64,000 nt of DNA from CAVRIA01 sp963721115 (lineage in GTDB: Bacteria > Desulfobacterota > Binatia > HRBIN30 > CADEER01). The stretch lies in contig CAVRIA010000004.1 in the NCBI GenBank assembly GCA_963721115.1, positions 1,116,001 to 1,180,000 of the forward strand, given 5' to 3'. The notes under the pieces were generated by a model that searched no databases, was not told the origin of the DNA, and saw only the letters and a program-made list of their open reading frames with translations. The translations under genes and the position numbers were made by a program. Positions 19,068 through 28,675 of this stretch are shown here, piece by piece (position 1 is the stretch's first letter; the number at the start of each line of letters is the position of its first letter).

Positions 19068-20327
19068 GTGGCGGCAGCGGCGGGGTTGGGCGCGGGGCGT
19101 GACATGGCCGATACGTCGTTGCTGCGCGCGTGCGTTCACTGTGGGCTGTGTCTGAACGCCTGCCCAACGTATCTGGAGCTCGGCCGGGAGGCGGATTCGC
19201 CGCGCGGACGAATCCACCTCATCAACGCGGTGGAGAGCGGGACGCTGCCGCTCGACGACGAGGTGGTGCGACACCTCGATCTCTGCCTGGGCTGCCGCGC
19301 CTGCGAAACGGCCTGTCCCTCGGGAGTGCGCTACGGGGCGATCATCGAGCAGGCGCGCGCCCACATCGAGAGGTCGCGACGGCGCAGCTGGCGGGAACGC
19401 CTGCGGCGCCGCGCCGTGCTGGCGGTCTTTCCGTACCCGCAGCGCATGCGCCTTTTGCTCGCACCGGTGCGCGCCCTGCAGGTCGCGGGTCTGTGGCCGC
19501 TGGCGCAGTGGCTGGCACCGGCCGCCGCACTGATACCGCGCCTGCCCCCGCGCCGTCCGATCGCCGAGCGCCATCCGGCCGTCGGGCCGGAGCGGGGCAG
19601 GGTGGGGCTCCTCGCCGGCTGCGTGGCGCGCGACATCTTTGCAGCGACGAACGAAGCCACCATTCGCGTCCTCAACCACAACGGCATCACCGTTCTGGTG
19701 CCGCCGGCACAGGCGTGCTGCGGCGCCCTGCACGTGCACGGGGGAGATCCGGACACCGCCCGCGCGATGGCGCGGCACGACATCGGCGCCTTTCCCGAGG
19801 ACCTCGACGCCGTCGTCGTCAACGCCGCTGGCTGCGGGGCGGCGATGAAGGAGTACGGGGATCTTCTGGCGGGCGACGCGGGCTGGGCCGAGAGGGCGCG
19901 TTCGTTCGCCGACAAGGTGCGCGATGTGACGGAGTTTCTGGCCGCCTTGCCGGCGCGCCCAGGCGTCGCGCCGCGGCGCGAGCGCGTCGTCTACCACGAC
20001 GCCTGTCACCTGGCGCACGGCCAGCAGGTACGCGGGGCGCCGCGCGACCTGCTGCGCCTGATCCCCGAGCTCGAGCTGGTGGAGCTGGCGGAATCGGAGA
20101 TCTGCTGCGGCAGCGCCGGCAGCTACAACCTGACCGAGCCCGAGATGGCCCGCCGCCTGCGGGACCGCAAGATCGACGACATCCTCGCCACCGGCGCCTC
20201 CTGCGTCGCCAGTGCCAATCCGGGATGCACCATGCAGATTCTCTCCGGCCTGCGGGCGCGCGGCTCGACGGTGCGCGTCGCCCACCCGGTCGAGCTGCTG
20301 GCCGAGGCCTATGGCGCCGACGGCTAG
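19068..20327 (+). CDS. glcF: Glycolate oxidase iron-sulfur subunit GlcF
   Basis: It passes electrons from GlcD/GlcE to the membrane quinone pool. Two [4Fe-4S] motifs are near the N-terminus (CVHCGLCLNACP and CLGCRACETACP). Two CCG-type Cys-rich domains follow (ACCGALHVHGG and EICCGSAGSYNL). It has 419 residues from GTG 19068; an ATG at 19104 would give a start closer to the first cluster. It is the last gene of glcDEF. A 99 bp gap with nothing notable separates it from the hydrolase. Confidence 0.93.
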   Translation: MAAAAGLGAGRDMADTSLLRACVHCGLCLNACPTYLELGREADSPRGRIHLINAVESGTLPLDDEVVRHLDLCLGCRACETACPSGVRYGAIIEQARAHIERSRRRSWRERLRRRAVLAVFPYPQRMRLLLAPVRALQVAGLWPLAQWLAPAAALIPRLPPRRPIAERHPAVGPERGRVGLLAGCVARDIFAATNEATIRVLNHNGITVLVPPAQACCGALHVHGGDPDTARAMARHDIGAFPEDLDAVVVNAAGCGAAMKEYGDLLAGDAGWAERARSFADKVRDVTEFLAALPARPGVAPRRERVVYHDACHLAHGQQVRGAPRDLLRLIPELELVELAESEICCGSAGSYNLTEPEMARRLRDRKIDDILATGASCVASANPGCTMQILSGLRARGSTVRVAHPVELLAEAYGADG

Positions 20328-20426
20328 GCTCGAGGGCGCGGCGGGGTTGACAGGTACCGGCTCTTCGCGCCAACACCCGAACGCCGGGGCGCGATGGCGA
20401 TCTACCGGCGCGAGGAGGGTTTCGCA

Positions 20427-21173
20427 ATGCACGTGACGGACAGCTTCGTCGACCTCGAGACGCCCACCGGGGCCATGCGGACGTATGTCTACGAGCCGGC
20501 GCTGCAGGGCCGCCCGGCGCGCTCGTTTCCGGGGGTCATCCTGTACTCCGAGATCTTCCAGCAGACCGAGCCGATCCGGCGCCTGGCGGTCCAGTTCGCG
20601 GCGCAGGGCAACATCGTCATGGTGCCGGAGGTCTATCACACGCACCTGCCGCCCGGCACGGTGCTGGGGTACGACGATGCCGGCAAGGAGAAGGGGAACG
20701 CTCTCAAGCTCGACACCGAGCTGTCGATCTTCGACCGCGACGCCGAGGTGTTGGTCGCCGCGCTGAAGGGGCATCGGAGCTGCAGCGGGCGCCTCGGGAC
20801 GGTGGGGTTCTGCCTGGGCGGCCACCTGGCCTTCCGCTGCGCGCTCAACGCCGACATCCTCGCCGCGGCCTGCTTCTTCCCGACCGACATCCACGGTGGC
20901 ACCCTCGGGAAAGGGCAGAACGACAACTCACTCGGGCGAGTCGGAGAGATCGGCGCGGAGCTGCTGATGGTCTGGGGGCGCCAGGACCCGCACATCCCCT
21001 ACGAGGGGCGGCGCGCGATCTACGACGCCCTGCACCGCTCGGGCCGCTTCTTCACCTGGCACGAGTTCAACTGCGCCCACGCGTTCATGCGCGACGAGGG
21101 CGATCGCTACGACGCCGAGGTCGCCCAGCAGGGCTTCCGCCTCGCCTTCGACCTGTTGCGGCGCAATCTCTGA
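20427..21173 (+). CDS. Dienelactone hydrolase family protein
   Basis: This is an alpha/beta hydrolase of the DLH type. The nucleophile is the Cys of GFCLGGH, and the catalytic Asp and His are in WGRQDPHIP and AHAFMRDEG. It has 248 residues. ATG 20427 is preceded by gaggagggtttcgca, a good ribosome site, so it is preferred over the ATG at 20394. Family members open dienelactones or similar lactones in aromatic catabolism, but many homologues have unknown substrates. The block ILYSEIFQQTEPIRRLA is characteristic. Nothing near it indicates the substrate. Confidence 0.88.
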   Translation: MHVTDSFVDLETPTGAMRTYVYEPALQGRPARSFPGVILYSEIFQQTEPIRRLAVQFAAQGNIVMVPEVYHTHLPPGTVLGYDDAGKEKGNALKLDTELSIFDRDAEVLVAALKGHRSCSGRLGTVGFCLGGHLAFRCALNADILAAACFFPTDIHGGTLGKGQNDNSLGRVGEIGAELLMVWGRQDPHIPYEGRRAIYDALHRSGRFFTWHEFNCAHAFMRDEGDRYDAEVAQQGFRLAFDLLRRNL

Positions 21174-21216
21174 CGGCAGCCGGCTGGCCGCACGCGGCGG
21201 CAGGCGGTGCTGCGGC

Positions 21217-21354
21217 TCAGGACGCGCGGCTGGCGCGCAGATACAAAATCAGGCCAGCCCCGGCGGCGCCGATGGCCGCCGGCACGACGGGCGCGCCGAA
21301 CCAAATGAGGGCGGCCGTGAAGCCGATCAAGACGCTCGGCGCGGCCCATTTCAT
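21217..21354 (-). CDS. Small hydrophobic protein, 45 aa
   Basis: This short reading frame begins MKWAAPSVLIGFTAALIWFG and continues as a hydrophobic Ala/Gly/Pro-rich stretch to a basic YLRASRAS end. It probably spans the membrane once or twice. It starts 11 bp after the stop of the minus-strand gene ending at 21366, with a weak GACGAG site. It is likely the last gene of the glnK-amtB transcript. No family is recognised, and no function can be given. Confidence 0.5.
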   Translation of the reverse strand: MKWAAPSVLIGFTAALIWFGAPVVPAAIGAAGAGLILYLRASRAS

Positions 21355-21365
21355 CGAGCTCGTCG

Positions 21366-21916
21366 TCACAGAGGTCCTTCTTCTCCGAAATTGCCGTCGG
21401 CGTCAATGCGGGCGCGCGCGCGCAGCCGGCGCAGGATTTCGATCGCCGCCAGGGGCGGCAGCGCGGTGCCGCCGAGGGACAGGAGCCCGGCTTGCTCTCG
21501 GGTCATGCCGACCGAGAGCGCCTGCATCTCGGCGCTCGGGTCGGCGACCGGCTTGATCCAGATGGTCAGGCGGACGCGCGGGAGAGTGGGCTGCTGTCTC
21601 CACGCCGTGTGGAGGATGCGGACGGCGTCGGCGAAGATCTGCTCTGCGAAGTGCCCGCGCCGTTCGCGTGCCGGGGCGCGCGGGTCGCGCAGGTAGAGCG
21701 GGCGGGCGTAGACGTCGAGGTCGAGGCCGTCCGCGGTCAGGGCCGTCGCCCGAATCTCGAGGGTCGTCGAGCCGCGGAACTCGAACGCCTTCTCGATGGC
21801 CCGCCGAACGGCGGCGGCCGGCTCGCGCCGGCCGCCGCGCAGGGCGTTTGCGATTCTCCGCAGCCCGCCCGCGGCGGGCCGTGCTCGGAGGAGATCAGGG
21901 GAACGACGCCGATCAT
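21366..21916 (-). CDS. Hypothetical protein, one apparent frameshift
   Basis: The ATG at 21916 overlaps the amtB stop (ATGA), giving MIGVVPLISSEHGPPRAG. After one indel near 21865-21880 the frame continues through RRIANALRGGRREPAAAVRRA and EFRGSTTLEIRATALTADGLD to ARIDADGNFGEEGPL. Total length is about 183 residues. It is mostly soluble, with no clear motif. Start-stop coupling to amtB suggests co-translation. The family is not recognised. The break lies at the edge of the indel-rich amtB region and may have the same cause. Confidence 0.5.
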
Positions 21917-23551
21917 GCGGAGCGCGGGCCGCCGCCCGATTCGTAAGACACGAGGTGGAAGTCGGGGTAGGCGAGGGCGCCGACCTCGGGAAGGTCGAGA
22001 CCTTCCATCTCGGTCTCCTTGGCGACCCGGATGCCCCAGATCGAATCGGTCACCTTGAAGAAGACGTAGAACATGACGAACACGAAGACCGCGCAGGTGA
22101 TCGCCGCCCACGCACTGGGCGACGAACTGGGAGAAGTCGCCGTAGAGCAGGCCCCTGACGGTGCCCGGGACGCCGTTCCAGCCGTCGCCGTACGTGCCGT
22201 CGGCGAAGAGGCCGAGGCAGAGCACGCCCCAGATGCCGTTGACGCCGTGGACCGAGACCGCGCCGACCGGGTCGTCGATCTTCAGCTGCTGCGGTCGACG
22301 AAGATCACCGACAGGCACGACGAGCAGGCCGGCGATCAGCGCCGATCAGCACGGCGCTGACGCGGCTGACGAAGCGCGCAGGGCGCGGTGATCGCGACCA
22401 GGCCGGCCAGCAGGCCGTTGACCGTCATGCTGGGGTCGGGCTTGCCGCTGCGGCCCCACATGTAGAACATCGCCGCCGACGGCGCCGCTCGCGGAGGCGA
22501 GCATCGTGTTGGTCGCGATGACGCGCGATGCGCAGGTCGCCGTTGCCGCGCCAGCGTCGAGCCCGGGTTGAAGCCGAACCAGCCGAAGGCGAGGATGAAC
22601 GTGCCGAGGATCGCCATCGGGATGTTGTGGCCCGGGATCGCGTTGCGGCGTGCCGTCCTTGTTGAATTTGCCGATGCGCGGCCCGAGCACCAGGGCGCCG
22701 GCCAGCGCCGATCCACGCCGCCGACGGCATGTGCACGACGCGCGCTGCCGGCGAAGTCCAGGTAGCCGTGGCCCAGGCCGAAGTTGGCGCCGAGCTGCGA
22801 GAGCCAGCCGCCGCCCCAGACCCAGTTGCCGAAGAGCGGGTAGATGATCGATGCCGACATGAAGAACCCGTAGATGCACGAAGGCGGAGAACTTCCAGCG
22901 CTCGGCCATGGCGCCGGTCGGGATCGTCGCGGTCGTGTCCATGAACACCATCTGGAACAGGAAGAGGGCGAAGACGCCGACGTCATAACGAGTCGCCGGA
23001 CAGGAAGAAGCCCTTGTGCCGAACAGGCCGAAGTCTGGCCGAACAGCGTGGATCGTGAACTCGGCGTTAAGCGGCGGCGTAGCCGCCGAGGTTGCGCCAC
23101 GCGCGCCGACGCCGCCCATCTGAAGCGCGAACCCGCAGATCCAGTAAGCCGAGCATGCCGATGCCGTAGACCATGAAGTTCATCATCATGGTGTGGGCGG
23201 CGTTCTTGGCGCGGTGAAGCCGGTCTCGACCATCGCGAAGCCGGCCTGCATGAACATGACGAGGAAGCCGGTGATGAGGGTCCACATGAAGTTGATCGCG
23301 ATCATGTTGTGGCCGATGGCGTCGCCGATCTCGGCGATCGTCGGGGTGCCGGCGGTTGCGGCCGGGACGTTGGCTATCGTTCCCGTGGAACCACCGGAGG
23401 GGTCACCGGCGGCTGCCAGGGCGGCACCGGCGGCGAGCAGCACGGCAGCGGTCGCCGCGGTGGAGCATGCGGCGCGGACCCACGGGCTGTGCGACCAGCG
23501 CGACAAGGCCTCTCGCCGCAGCGAAGTCGCGCTCTCCTCGTTGTTCTCCAT
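21913..23551 (-). pseudogene. amtB: Ammonium transporter AmtB, about 20 single-base indels as sequenced
   Basis: AmtB conducts ammonium across the inner membrane and is gated by PII. The start ATG at 23551 has a GAGGAG site and a leader/signal region (AAVLLAAGAALAAAGDPSGG). Family blocks appear in order but in shifting frames: FMQAGFAMVETGFT, MMMNFMVYGIGML, FQMVFMDTTATIPTGAMAER, FGNWVWGGGW, GHNIPMAILGTFILAFGWFG, VHGVNGIWG and the C-terminal tail GLDLPEVGALAYPDF. Indels sit near 23214, 23147, 23100, 23073, 23048, 23033, 23016, 22990, 22877, 22740, 22708, 22650, 22553, 22532, 22480, several at 22285-22378, and about 22100. The reconstructed protein is complete and conserved, which favours sequencing error over decay. 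Confidence 0.85.
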
Positions 23552-23627
23552 CGTCAAGACTCCTCTGGTTTGTGGAGCCGCACAGGCGCGGCTCGGGCCG
23601 ACATTCGCCGTTTCGGTACCCTCTGGT

Positions 23628-23966
23628 TCACACCGCATCGGAACCGTGTTCGGCGGTCCGGATGCGAATCACCTCGTCGATCGGCATGACCCAGACCTTG
23701 CCGCCGCCGATGCGATCCGTCCGGGCCGCCTTCAGGATGGCCTCGACCAGCCGCGTCGCCTGGTCGTCACTGGCGACGACCTCGAGCTTGACCTTGGGCA
23801 AGAACTCGACCACGTACTCCGCCCCGCGATAGGTCTCGGCATGCCCCTTCTGGCGGCCGAACCCCTTGACCTCGGAGATGGTCATGCCCAGCACGCCTTC
23901 GGCGGTCAGGGCCTCCTTCACCTCGTCGAGCTTGAACGGCTGGATCACCGCTTCGATCTTCTTCAT
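23628..23966 (-). CDS. glnK: Nitrogen regulatory protein PII (GlnK/GlnB)
   Basis: This small trimeric sensor binds ATP/ADP and 2-oxoglutarate and plugs AmtB. The 112-residue protein is intact: MKKIEAVIQPFKLDEVKEAL, the T-loop KGFGRQKGHAETYRGAEY with the uridylylation-type Tyr51, then EFLPKVKLEVV. The C-terminal loop has IGGGKVWVMPIDEVIRIRT. It lies 76 bp upstream of amtB and behind a sigma-54-type promoter, the classical arrangement, so GlnK is the better name. Confidence 0.95.
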   Translation of the reverse strand: MKKIEAVIQPFKLDEVKEALTAEGVLGMTISEVKGFGRQKGHAETYRGAEYVVEFLPKVKLEVVASDDQATRLVEAILKAARTDRIGGGKVWVMPIDEVIRIRTAEHGSDAV

Positions 23967-24013
23967 TGCGCACCTACCCTCTCTTGATGCCCTGAAATGA
24001 AATTGGCTCGCTC

Positions 24014-24030
24014 AAGCAAGCGCGGTGCCG
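24014..24030 (-). promoter_or_regulatory. Sigma-54 (-24/-12) promoter for glnK-amtB
   Basis: On the minus strand the sequence reads cGGCACcgcgcTTGCtt. GG is at 24029-24028 and GC at 24017-24016, with exactly 10 bases between, matching TGGCAC-N5-TTGCW. It lies about 50 bp upstream of the glnK ATG. NtrC-RpoN control of glnK-amtB is well established in proteobacteria; its use here is inferred. Confidence 0.7.
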
Positions 24031-24225
24031 TTTGCCAGATTCGTGGGCGCGGGCGGAGGGGAAACGCCCAGACGCGTCCCGCGATGCCCATTGTTGAGGC
24101 AGCGCCCATTCTTTACGCAGGAAGGCGTTCGGGCACAGCGGCCTAGAGGAGATCCCGATGCGGGCCGGTGGACGCCGTGGCCGGCGCCGCGCGGCCGGCG
24201 CGTGGCAAAGGGTGCGACGGCGGCT

Positions 24226-25092
24226 TCAGGCGTAGCGTGCCACGGGTGCCGGCGGCACGAACCAGACTGGGACGGTGGCCCGGTGCAGTATCTCGCGCGC
24301 CGTGTCGCGGGTGAGGAGGCGGCGCAGGAATCCGTGCGCATGCTCACCCATGACCATGAACACGGGCTTGACGCGGCGGGCGAAGTCGAGGATCACGTCC
24401 GGGGCCTGGCCGCGTTCGACGTGGCTCTCGACCCGCTCCGCCACGTCCGGCGGAACCAGGCCGTCGAGCTCATGTAGCGCCGCCTCGACACCACCGGCCG
24501 TGGTCGGCACGACGTGCAACAGGTACAAGCGCAGGGGCAGGACTCTGGCGAGCTCGAACGCATAGGACACGGCGCCGCGCGAGCCTTCCGACATGTCGGT
24601 GGGGACGGCGACGGGTAGCGGCGCTCCGCCCGGCCCCCGGCCGAGGCGGAACGGTACGCTTCCGGCTTCCTCCTGGATGGTGAGGACCGGGCAGGGGCAG
24701 CGCTCGAGGATTCGCTCGGTGACGGAGGCGTGATCCTCGGTGCTCCAGCCGTGGCTGCCGAGGACGACGAGATCGGCCGGCAGCGTCTGAGCGAGGTGGA
24801 GCAATGTCGTGACCATGGGGCCGGAGCTCATGCTCGCCTGTGCCTGCACGTCTGCGGCGATGCCGGCCAAGACCTCGTCCATGCGATGCTCGGCCTCGTC
24901 GAGCGTCTCTTCTCGGGCGTGGTGGACCTCGTCCCACTCCCACGCCTTCGAGAATCCGGGCGCGCTGCCGCTCCGGTTGTGCTGCAGGACGAGCCGGGCG
25001 CCGAAGGCGCGACACACCTCCTCCGCCAGGCGCAGCTCGCTAGAGGACAGAGCGGAGAAGTCGATCGGGCAGAGAACGGTCTTCAGCTCCAT
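24226..25092 (-). CDS. Tandem universal stress protein (two UspA domains)
   Basis: The 288-residue protein has two Usp folds. Domain 1 (about 1-145) starts TVLCPIDFSALSSSELRLAEEV and ends VVLGSHGWSTEDHASVTERILERCPCPVLTI. Domain 2 starts LPVAVPTDMSEGSRGAVSYAF and ends FMVMGEHAHGFLRRLLTRDTAREIL. The first domain keeps a G-x2-G-like phosphate-binding signature. ATG 25092 is preceded by GGAGGTG, fixing the start. Usp proteins act in the cytosol under starvation or respiratory stress. It is transcribed toward glnK with 260 bp between; apart from the glnK promoter I see nothing in 23967-24225. Confidence 0.85.
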   Translation of the reverse strand: MELKTVLCPIDFSALSSSELRLAEEVCRAFGARLVLQHNRSGSAPGFSKAWEWDEVHHAREETLDEAEHRMDEVLAGIAADVQAQASMSSGPMVTTLLHLAQTLPADLVVLGSHGWSTEDHASVTERILERCPCPVLTIQEEAGSVPFRLGRGPGGAPLPVAVPTDMSEGSRGAVSYAFELARVLPLRLYLLHVVPTTAGGVEAALHELDGLVPPDVAERVESHVERGQAPDVILDFARRVKPVFMVMGEHAHGFLRRLLTRDTAREILHRATVPVWFVPPAPVARYA

Positions 25093-25156
25093 GACAACAC
25101 ACCTCCGCGGGCGAAGACCGTGTCCGGGCAGCTGCTTCGCCCGATGGTTGGTCGAG

Positions 25157-25173
25157 GGGCAAATTCCCTGCCA
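25157..25173 (-). promoter_or_regulatory. Candidate sigma-54 promoter upstream of the UspA gene
   Basis: The minus strand reads TGGCAGggaatTTGCcc, with GG at 25172-25171 and GC at 25160-25159 and the required 10 bases between. It lies 65 bp upstream of the UspA ATG. Only one base deviates from TGGCAC-N5-TTGC. The rest of 25093-25409 shows no gene. Confidence 0.5.
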
Positions 25174-25409
25174 GGCGGCGCGTCTCATGCGTCCATGGAC
25201 GGGAACGCGGACGGAAATCACTCCCGGGACGGCAGGCGGCTCGTTTTTTCAACGCTGCGAAGGTAGTGGCGCGGGCCACGGCGGTCGCGCCCCTGGCGCA
25301 ACTGGCGCTCTCGCTGATGGTGCCGCCCCGCGCCGACGCCGGCGGGCACACCGCTCGGCGTCTCGGGCACGATCGCGGACGTCTCTCCTCGATGTCCTCT
25401 TTGCGACGT

Positions 25410-26167
25410 TCATGGCGCGCACTCGTTGTAGTAGAATTGGAGATCGACCGACGTGATGCTGCCTCCTGCGCCGCTTGCCGGCGTGTGGGTGGGGTCGTAC
25501 ACATCGGTGTTGGATGCGCCGAAGATCGGTATCGCCGACGCGTTCGCGTTCACGTCGACGTGTACCGAAAAGCTGCTGCCGGCGATGCGAAAGAGCTTCT
25601 GAATATCGCCGTTGTCGTTGCTCGCCGGGGTGCCGCCCGTGTCCACCACGGTTCCCGTGCCCGAGGTCAGGGTCAGGACCAGGCGGGTGTTCACGTCCTC
25701 GGTGGAGCTGAGGACGTCGTCGAGCGCCGTCGTGCTCGTGTAAATGATCGAGCTCGGCGTGCTGCTCGAGTAGCGGAAGACCTCGAAGCCCGACGGCCCG
25801 CTGCCGTCCATCGCCGTGCCGTTTGCGCTCGCGTCGTTGGCGAGCCCGAAGTAGAGGTCGACGAAATTTCCGGGAGTCGTGACGGTGCAGCTCAACGTCA
25901 GACCCGTCGGCTCCGGCCAAGCTGCCGCTCGCCGTACAGCCACCCCCGCCCGGAGGCGACGTCCGACGGTCCGCCGGTGAGGTCCAGCGCTCGCGCGATC
26001 GAGCCGTAGGCGAGGAGCGATACTATCGCCACAGCCGCGAACCCGATTGGAAGCAGCTTCCACTTGTCGGAACGAGCGGCCGGTCGCCGCCTCCGGCTCG
26101 ACCGTCGAGCGGATCGAAACGGCGTACGAGGCCCCGAGACGATGTCGTCCATCACGTCTTTCTGCAT
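25410..26167 (-). CDS. Membrane-anchored extracytoplasmic protein of unknown function, frameshifted
   Basis: ATG 26167 has a GAGGA site 9 bases upstream and lies 12 bp after the pentapeptide gene, so it is the last gene of that operon. The N-terminus is basic (PFRSARRSSRRRRPAARSDK), followed by a membrane segment (LLPIGFAAVAIVSLLAYGS). After two apparent indels near 25950 and 25920 a beta-rich domain continues: LTLSCTVTTPGNFVDLYFGL, GFEVFRYSSSTPSSIIYTST, FSVHVDVNANASAIPIFG, ending SVDLQFYYNECAP. No catalytic motif is seen. It resembles exported structural or ligand-binding beta-sandwich domains, but no family is recognised. Confidence 0.6.
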
Positions 26168-26179
26168 GGCGTGCGATCC

Positions 26180-28635
26180 TCAACTGCAGTTCGATACGAA
26201 CGGACAGAGCCCGGTGGTGGAATCGGGTACGTCCAGGTAGCAGGGCGGCGTCTCGCAGTTCTCGTAGCAGTATTGTGCGACCGGGGTGCAGGCGGGAATC
26301 GGAGGAAACGGTCCCGACATGACCGGGCACAGCGAGTCGCCGGTGGAGCATGGACCGGGCTCGTTGTCCGGACAGATGACCGTGGCGTCGGTCTGCAGCT
26401 GCGTGACGCCGTACTGGTAGACGTACGGGGTGCCGTCCTGGTCCATGTAGGTCCACTCGCCCGGTGGGGTCAGGGTGCACATCGTCGACGTGAGGTTGGT
26501 CGAGACCGCGGCATTCGACAGCGATATCCCGGTCACGGAGACGGCCGTAGAGAAATCGGCCCCCTGCAGATAGGCATCGTCGAACTTGGCGTTGGTGAGA
26601 GTCGCTCCCTCGAAGCTCGCGTTGGTGAGCTGCGCTGCGTTGAACACGGTGTCGGTCAAGGTGGCGTTCGTGAACACGGCACCCGCCAGGATCGCCCCGG
26701 TGAAATCGGCGGAGTCGAGCTTGGTGCGCACGAAGAGAGCGTCGGTGGTGGCGCCGTAGAGGTGCGCGTCGGTGAAATCGACGCTCCGCATGTCGGCGTC
26801 GGTGAGGTCGACGTTGATCATGAAGGCGCCGCGCAGTGTCGCGGCCGAGCCGGATCCCGGCGCGACGCCGAGCGTGGCACCGACCAGACTGGCTCCCTTC
26901 AGGCTGGCGAAGCTCAAGTCGGCACCGACCAGCGAGGCGTTGTCGAGGTTGGTGTTCTCGAGGTCGGCTTCCGAGAGGCCGGCATCATCGAGCTGGGCGT
27001 ACTGCATGTCCGCCCCCATGAACTCCGTCGTCTCGGCGGGAAACTCGCAGCCGCCGGTTCCCTTGGCGGAAATACAGGACAGGATCACGCCCCGTTGGGT
27101 TGCCGGCGCATCGGACAGTCCGGCGCCGGTGAAGTCCGTGGTCTCCGACAGATACGCTCCCGACAGGTCCACGGCCTTCCCGAGATCCTGCTTGGTGAAG
27201 TCGACGCCGGCGAGAAGGGCGCCGTCGAAGCTGCTCGTGTCGTCCAGCGTGTTCGATGCGAACGTGGAATTCGTCAGGTCCGCTCCGTTGAAGCCGACGT
27301 TCGACAGGTCGGCGTCCTGCAGGACCACGCCTTCCGCGGTCGCCTGGACGGTGGGCCGTTCGCACACGGCTGCCTCCGACACGGTCACCGCGCCCTGATT
27401 TTGGACGCAGGACGTCTCGCCACCGAGGTCGAGGCAGCCGAGATCCGCCGTGCAGGGACAATTCGTGCAGAGCCCGTCGACCGTCACCGTGGTACAGCTC
27501 GCCGGTTGGCCGCAGTCCGGCAGCGTCGAGTCGTATTGGAACTTGGTGCCGTCGAAGGTGGCGCCGAACAGATTGGCGCCCGGCGAACCAGGTTCCGTGC
27601 ACCGAGGACGTGGAATCGAACGTCGCCCCGGTGAAATCGGCGCCGCGGAGATCGTAGGTCGACAGGCACGAGTTCTTGACGATCTGGGCGCCGCTGAAGT
27701 CGGCTCCCCGCGCCGAGCTGCCCGTACCTTTCGAAGCGCCGAACGAGCTGTTTTCGAACTGGGCGCCGGCGAAGTCGGCGGACGTCGCCGTGACGGAGTC
27801 GAAAACGGTGACGTCGAACATGGCTCCGGCGAACCGGGCGTCGGTGAGATCCACGCCTTTCAGCAACACCTCGCTGAGGCTCGCGTCGTCGAAGATGGCG
27901 CCCGTGAGCAGGGTGGGAGTGCTCCCCTTGGCCTCGAAGTTCTGGCAGGCGAGCACCGCCGAGGTGAAGTCGGCGTGGCTGAGATTGACGCCCGCCAAGG
28001 TGATGCCGGGGCACGCGTTCCAGCTGAGCCCCGTCAGGTCGCAGCGAAAGCAGTCCTTGCCGGCCTTCAGAGTCGCGACGTCGTTGGTGTTCGCCTGTGC
28101 GCCGGTGAGGAGGGCCGCGCCGGCGACCGGGGTGGGGCGGATCGGCCGGAAGAAGATCAGGATGGGTTCCGCGGTCCCATCACCGGCGTGCGGATGCACG
28201 AAGCGCAGCTTGTGCTCGCCCGAGAACATGACGGTCGCGTCCCCGGAGCTCGCGTCGACGCGCGCGATCTCGTTTTCGGAGTCGTCGAGGGCGATCACCG
28301 TCGGCGGCTCGTCGAATTGATCGAGAGACAGGTGGACCTGCGTCGGCACGTCGAAGTGGTAGGGAAACTCGTCGACGCCGTCCGCGGTCCCGGTATCGCC
28401 GTTCTGCTGGCCGGCTCGGTTCGAGCACGTCCACGACCGTGTTGTCGAGGTTCAGCCTGGCTTCGGGCCGACCGGCGATCATTTCCTCCGAGACGCCCCC
28501 GGGTGGGAAGTACTCGACCGAGCCGGAACCGCCTCCCCCTCCGCAGGCGGAGAGCAGCGCGGCAATCGCGAGCGCCAGGGACGAGGCGATCGAACGCCGG
28601 ATCGTTCCGCTCGAGCTATTCGGGAAGAGTTCCAT
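26180..28635 (-). CDS. Pentapeptide-repeat lipoprotein, two apparent frameshifts
   Basis: The N-terminus has a lipoprotein signal: a basic region, LALAIAALLSAC (lipobox Cys) and a Gly-rich linker. A beta domain follows (LNLDNTVVDVLEP, then VHLSLDQFDEPPTVIALDD). Then come two blocks of A(D/N)LxxAxF pentapeptide repeats, such as GVNLSHADFTSAVLACQNF and the long run ADLENTNLDNASLVGADLSF. A Cys-rich spacer lies between them (LCTNCPCTADLGCLDLGG), and a Cys-rich tail follows (YCYENCETPPCYLDV). The frame breaks near 28410 and again near 27580, where one extra base splits GANLFGATFDGTKF. The intact protein would be about 817 residues. Pentapeptide repeats fold as a right-handed quadrilateral helix; the role is unknown. 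Confidence 0.75.
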
Positions 28636-28675
28636 CCTGACTGTCTCCTTCGATGCGCCGGCCGTCCGGCACCCT

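Noticed and set aside
24031..24225. Small gene between glnK promoter and uspA end
   Set aside because: No start with ribosome site and family-like content was found.
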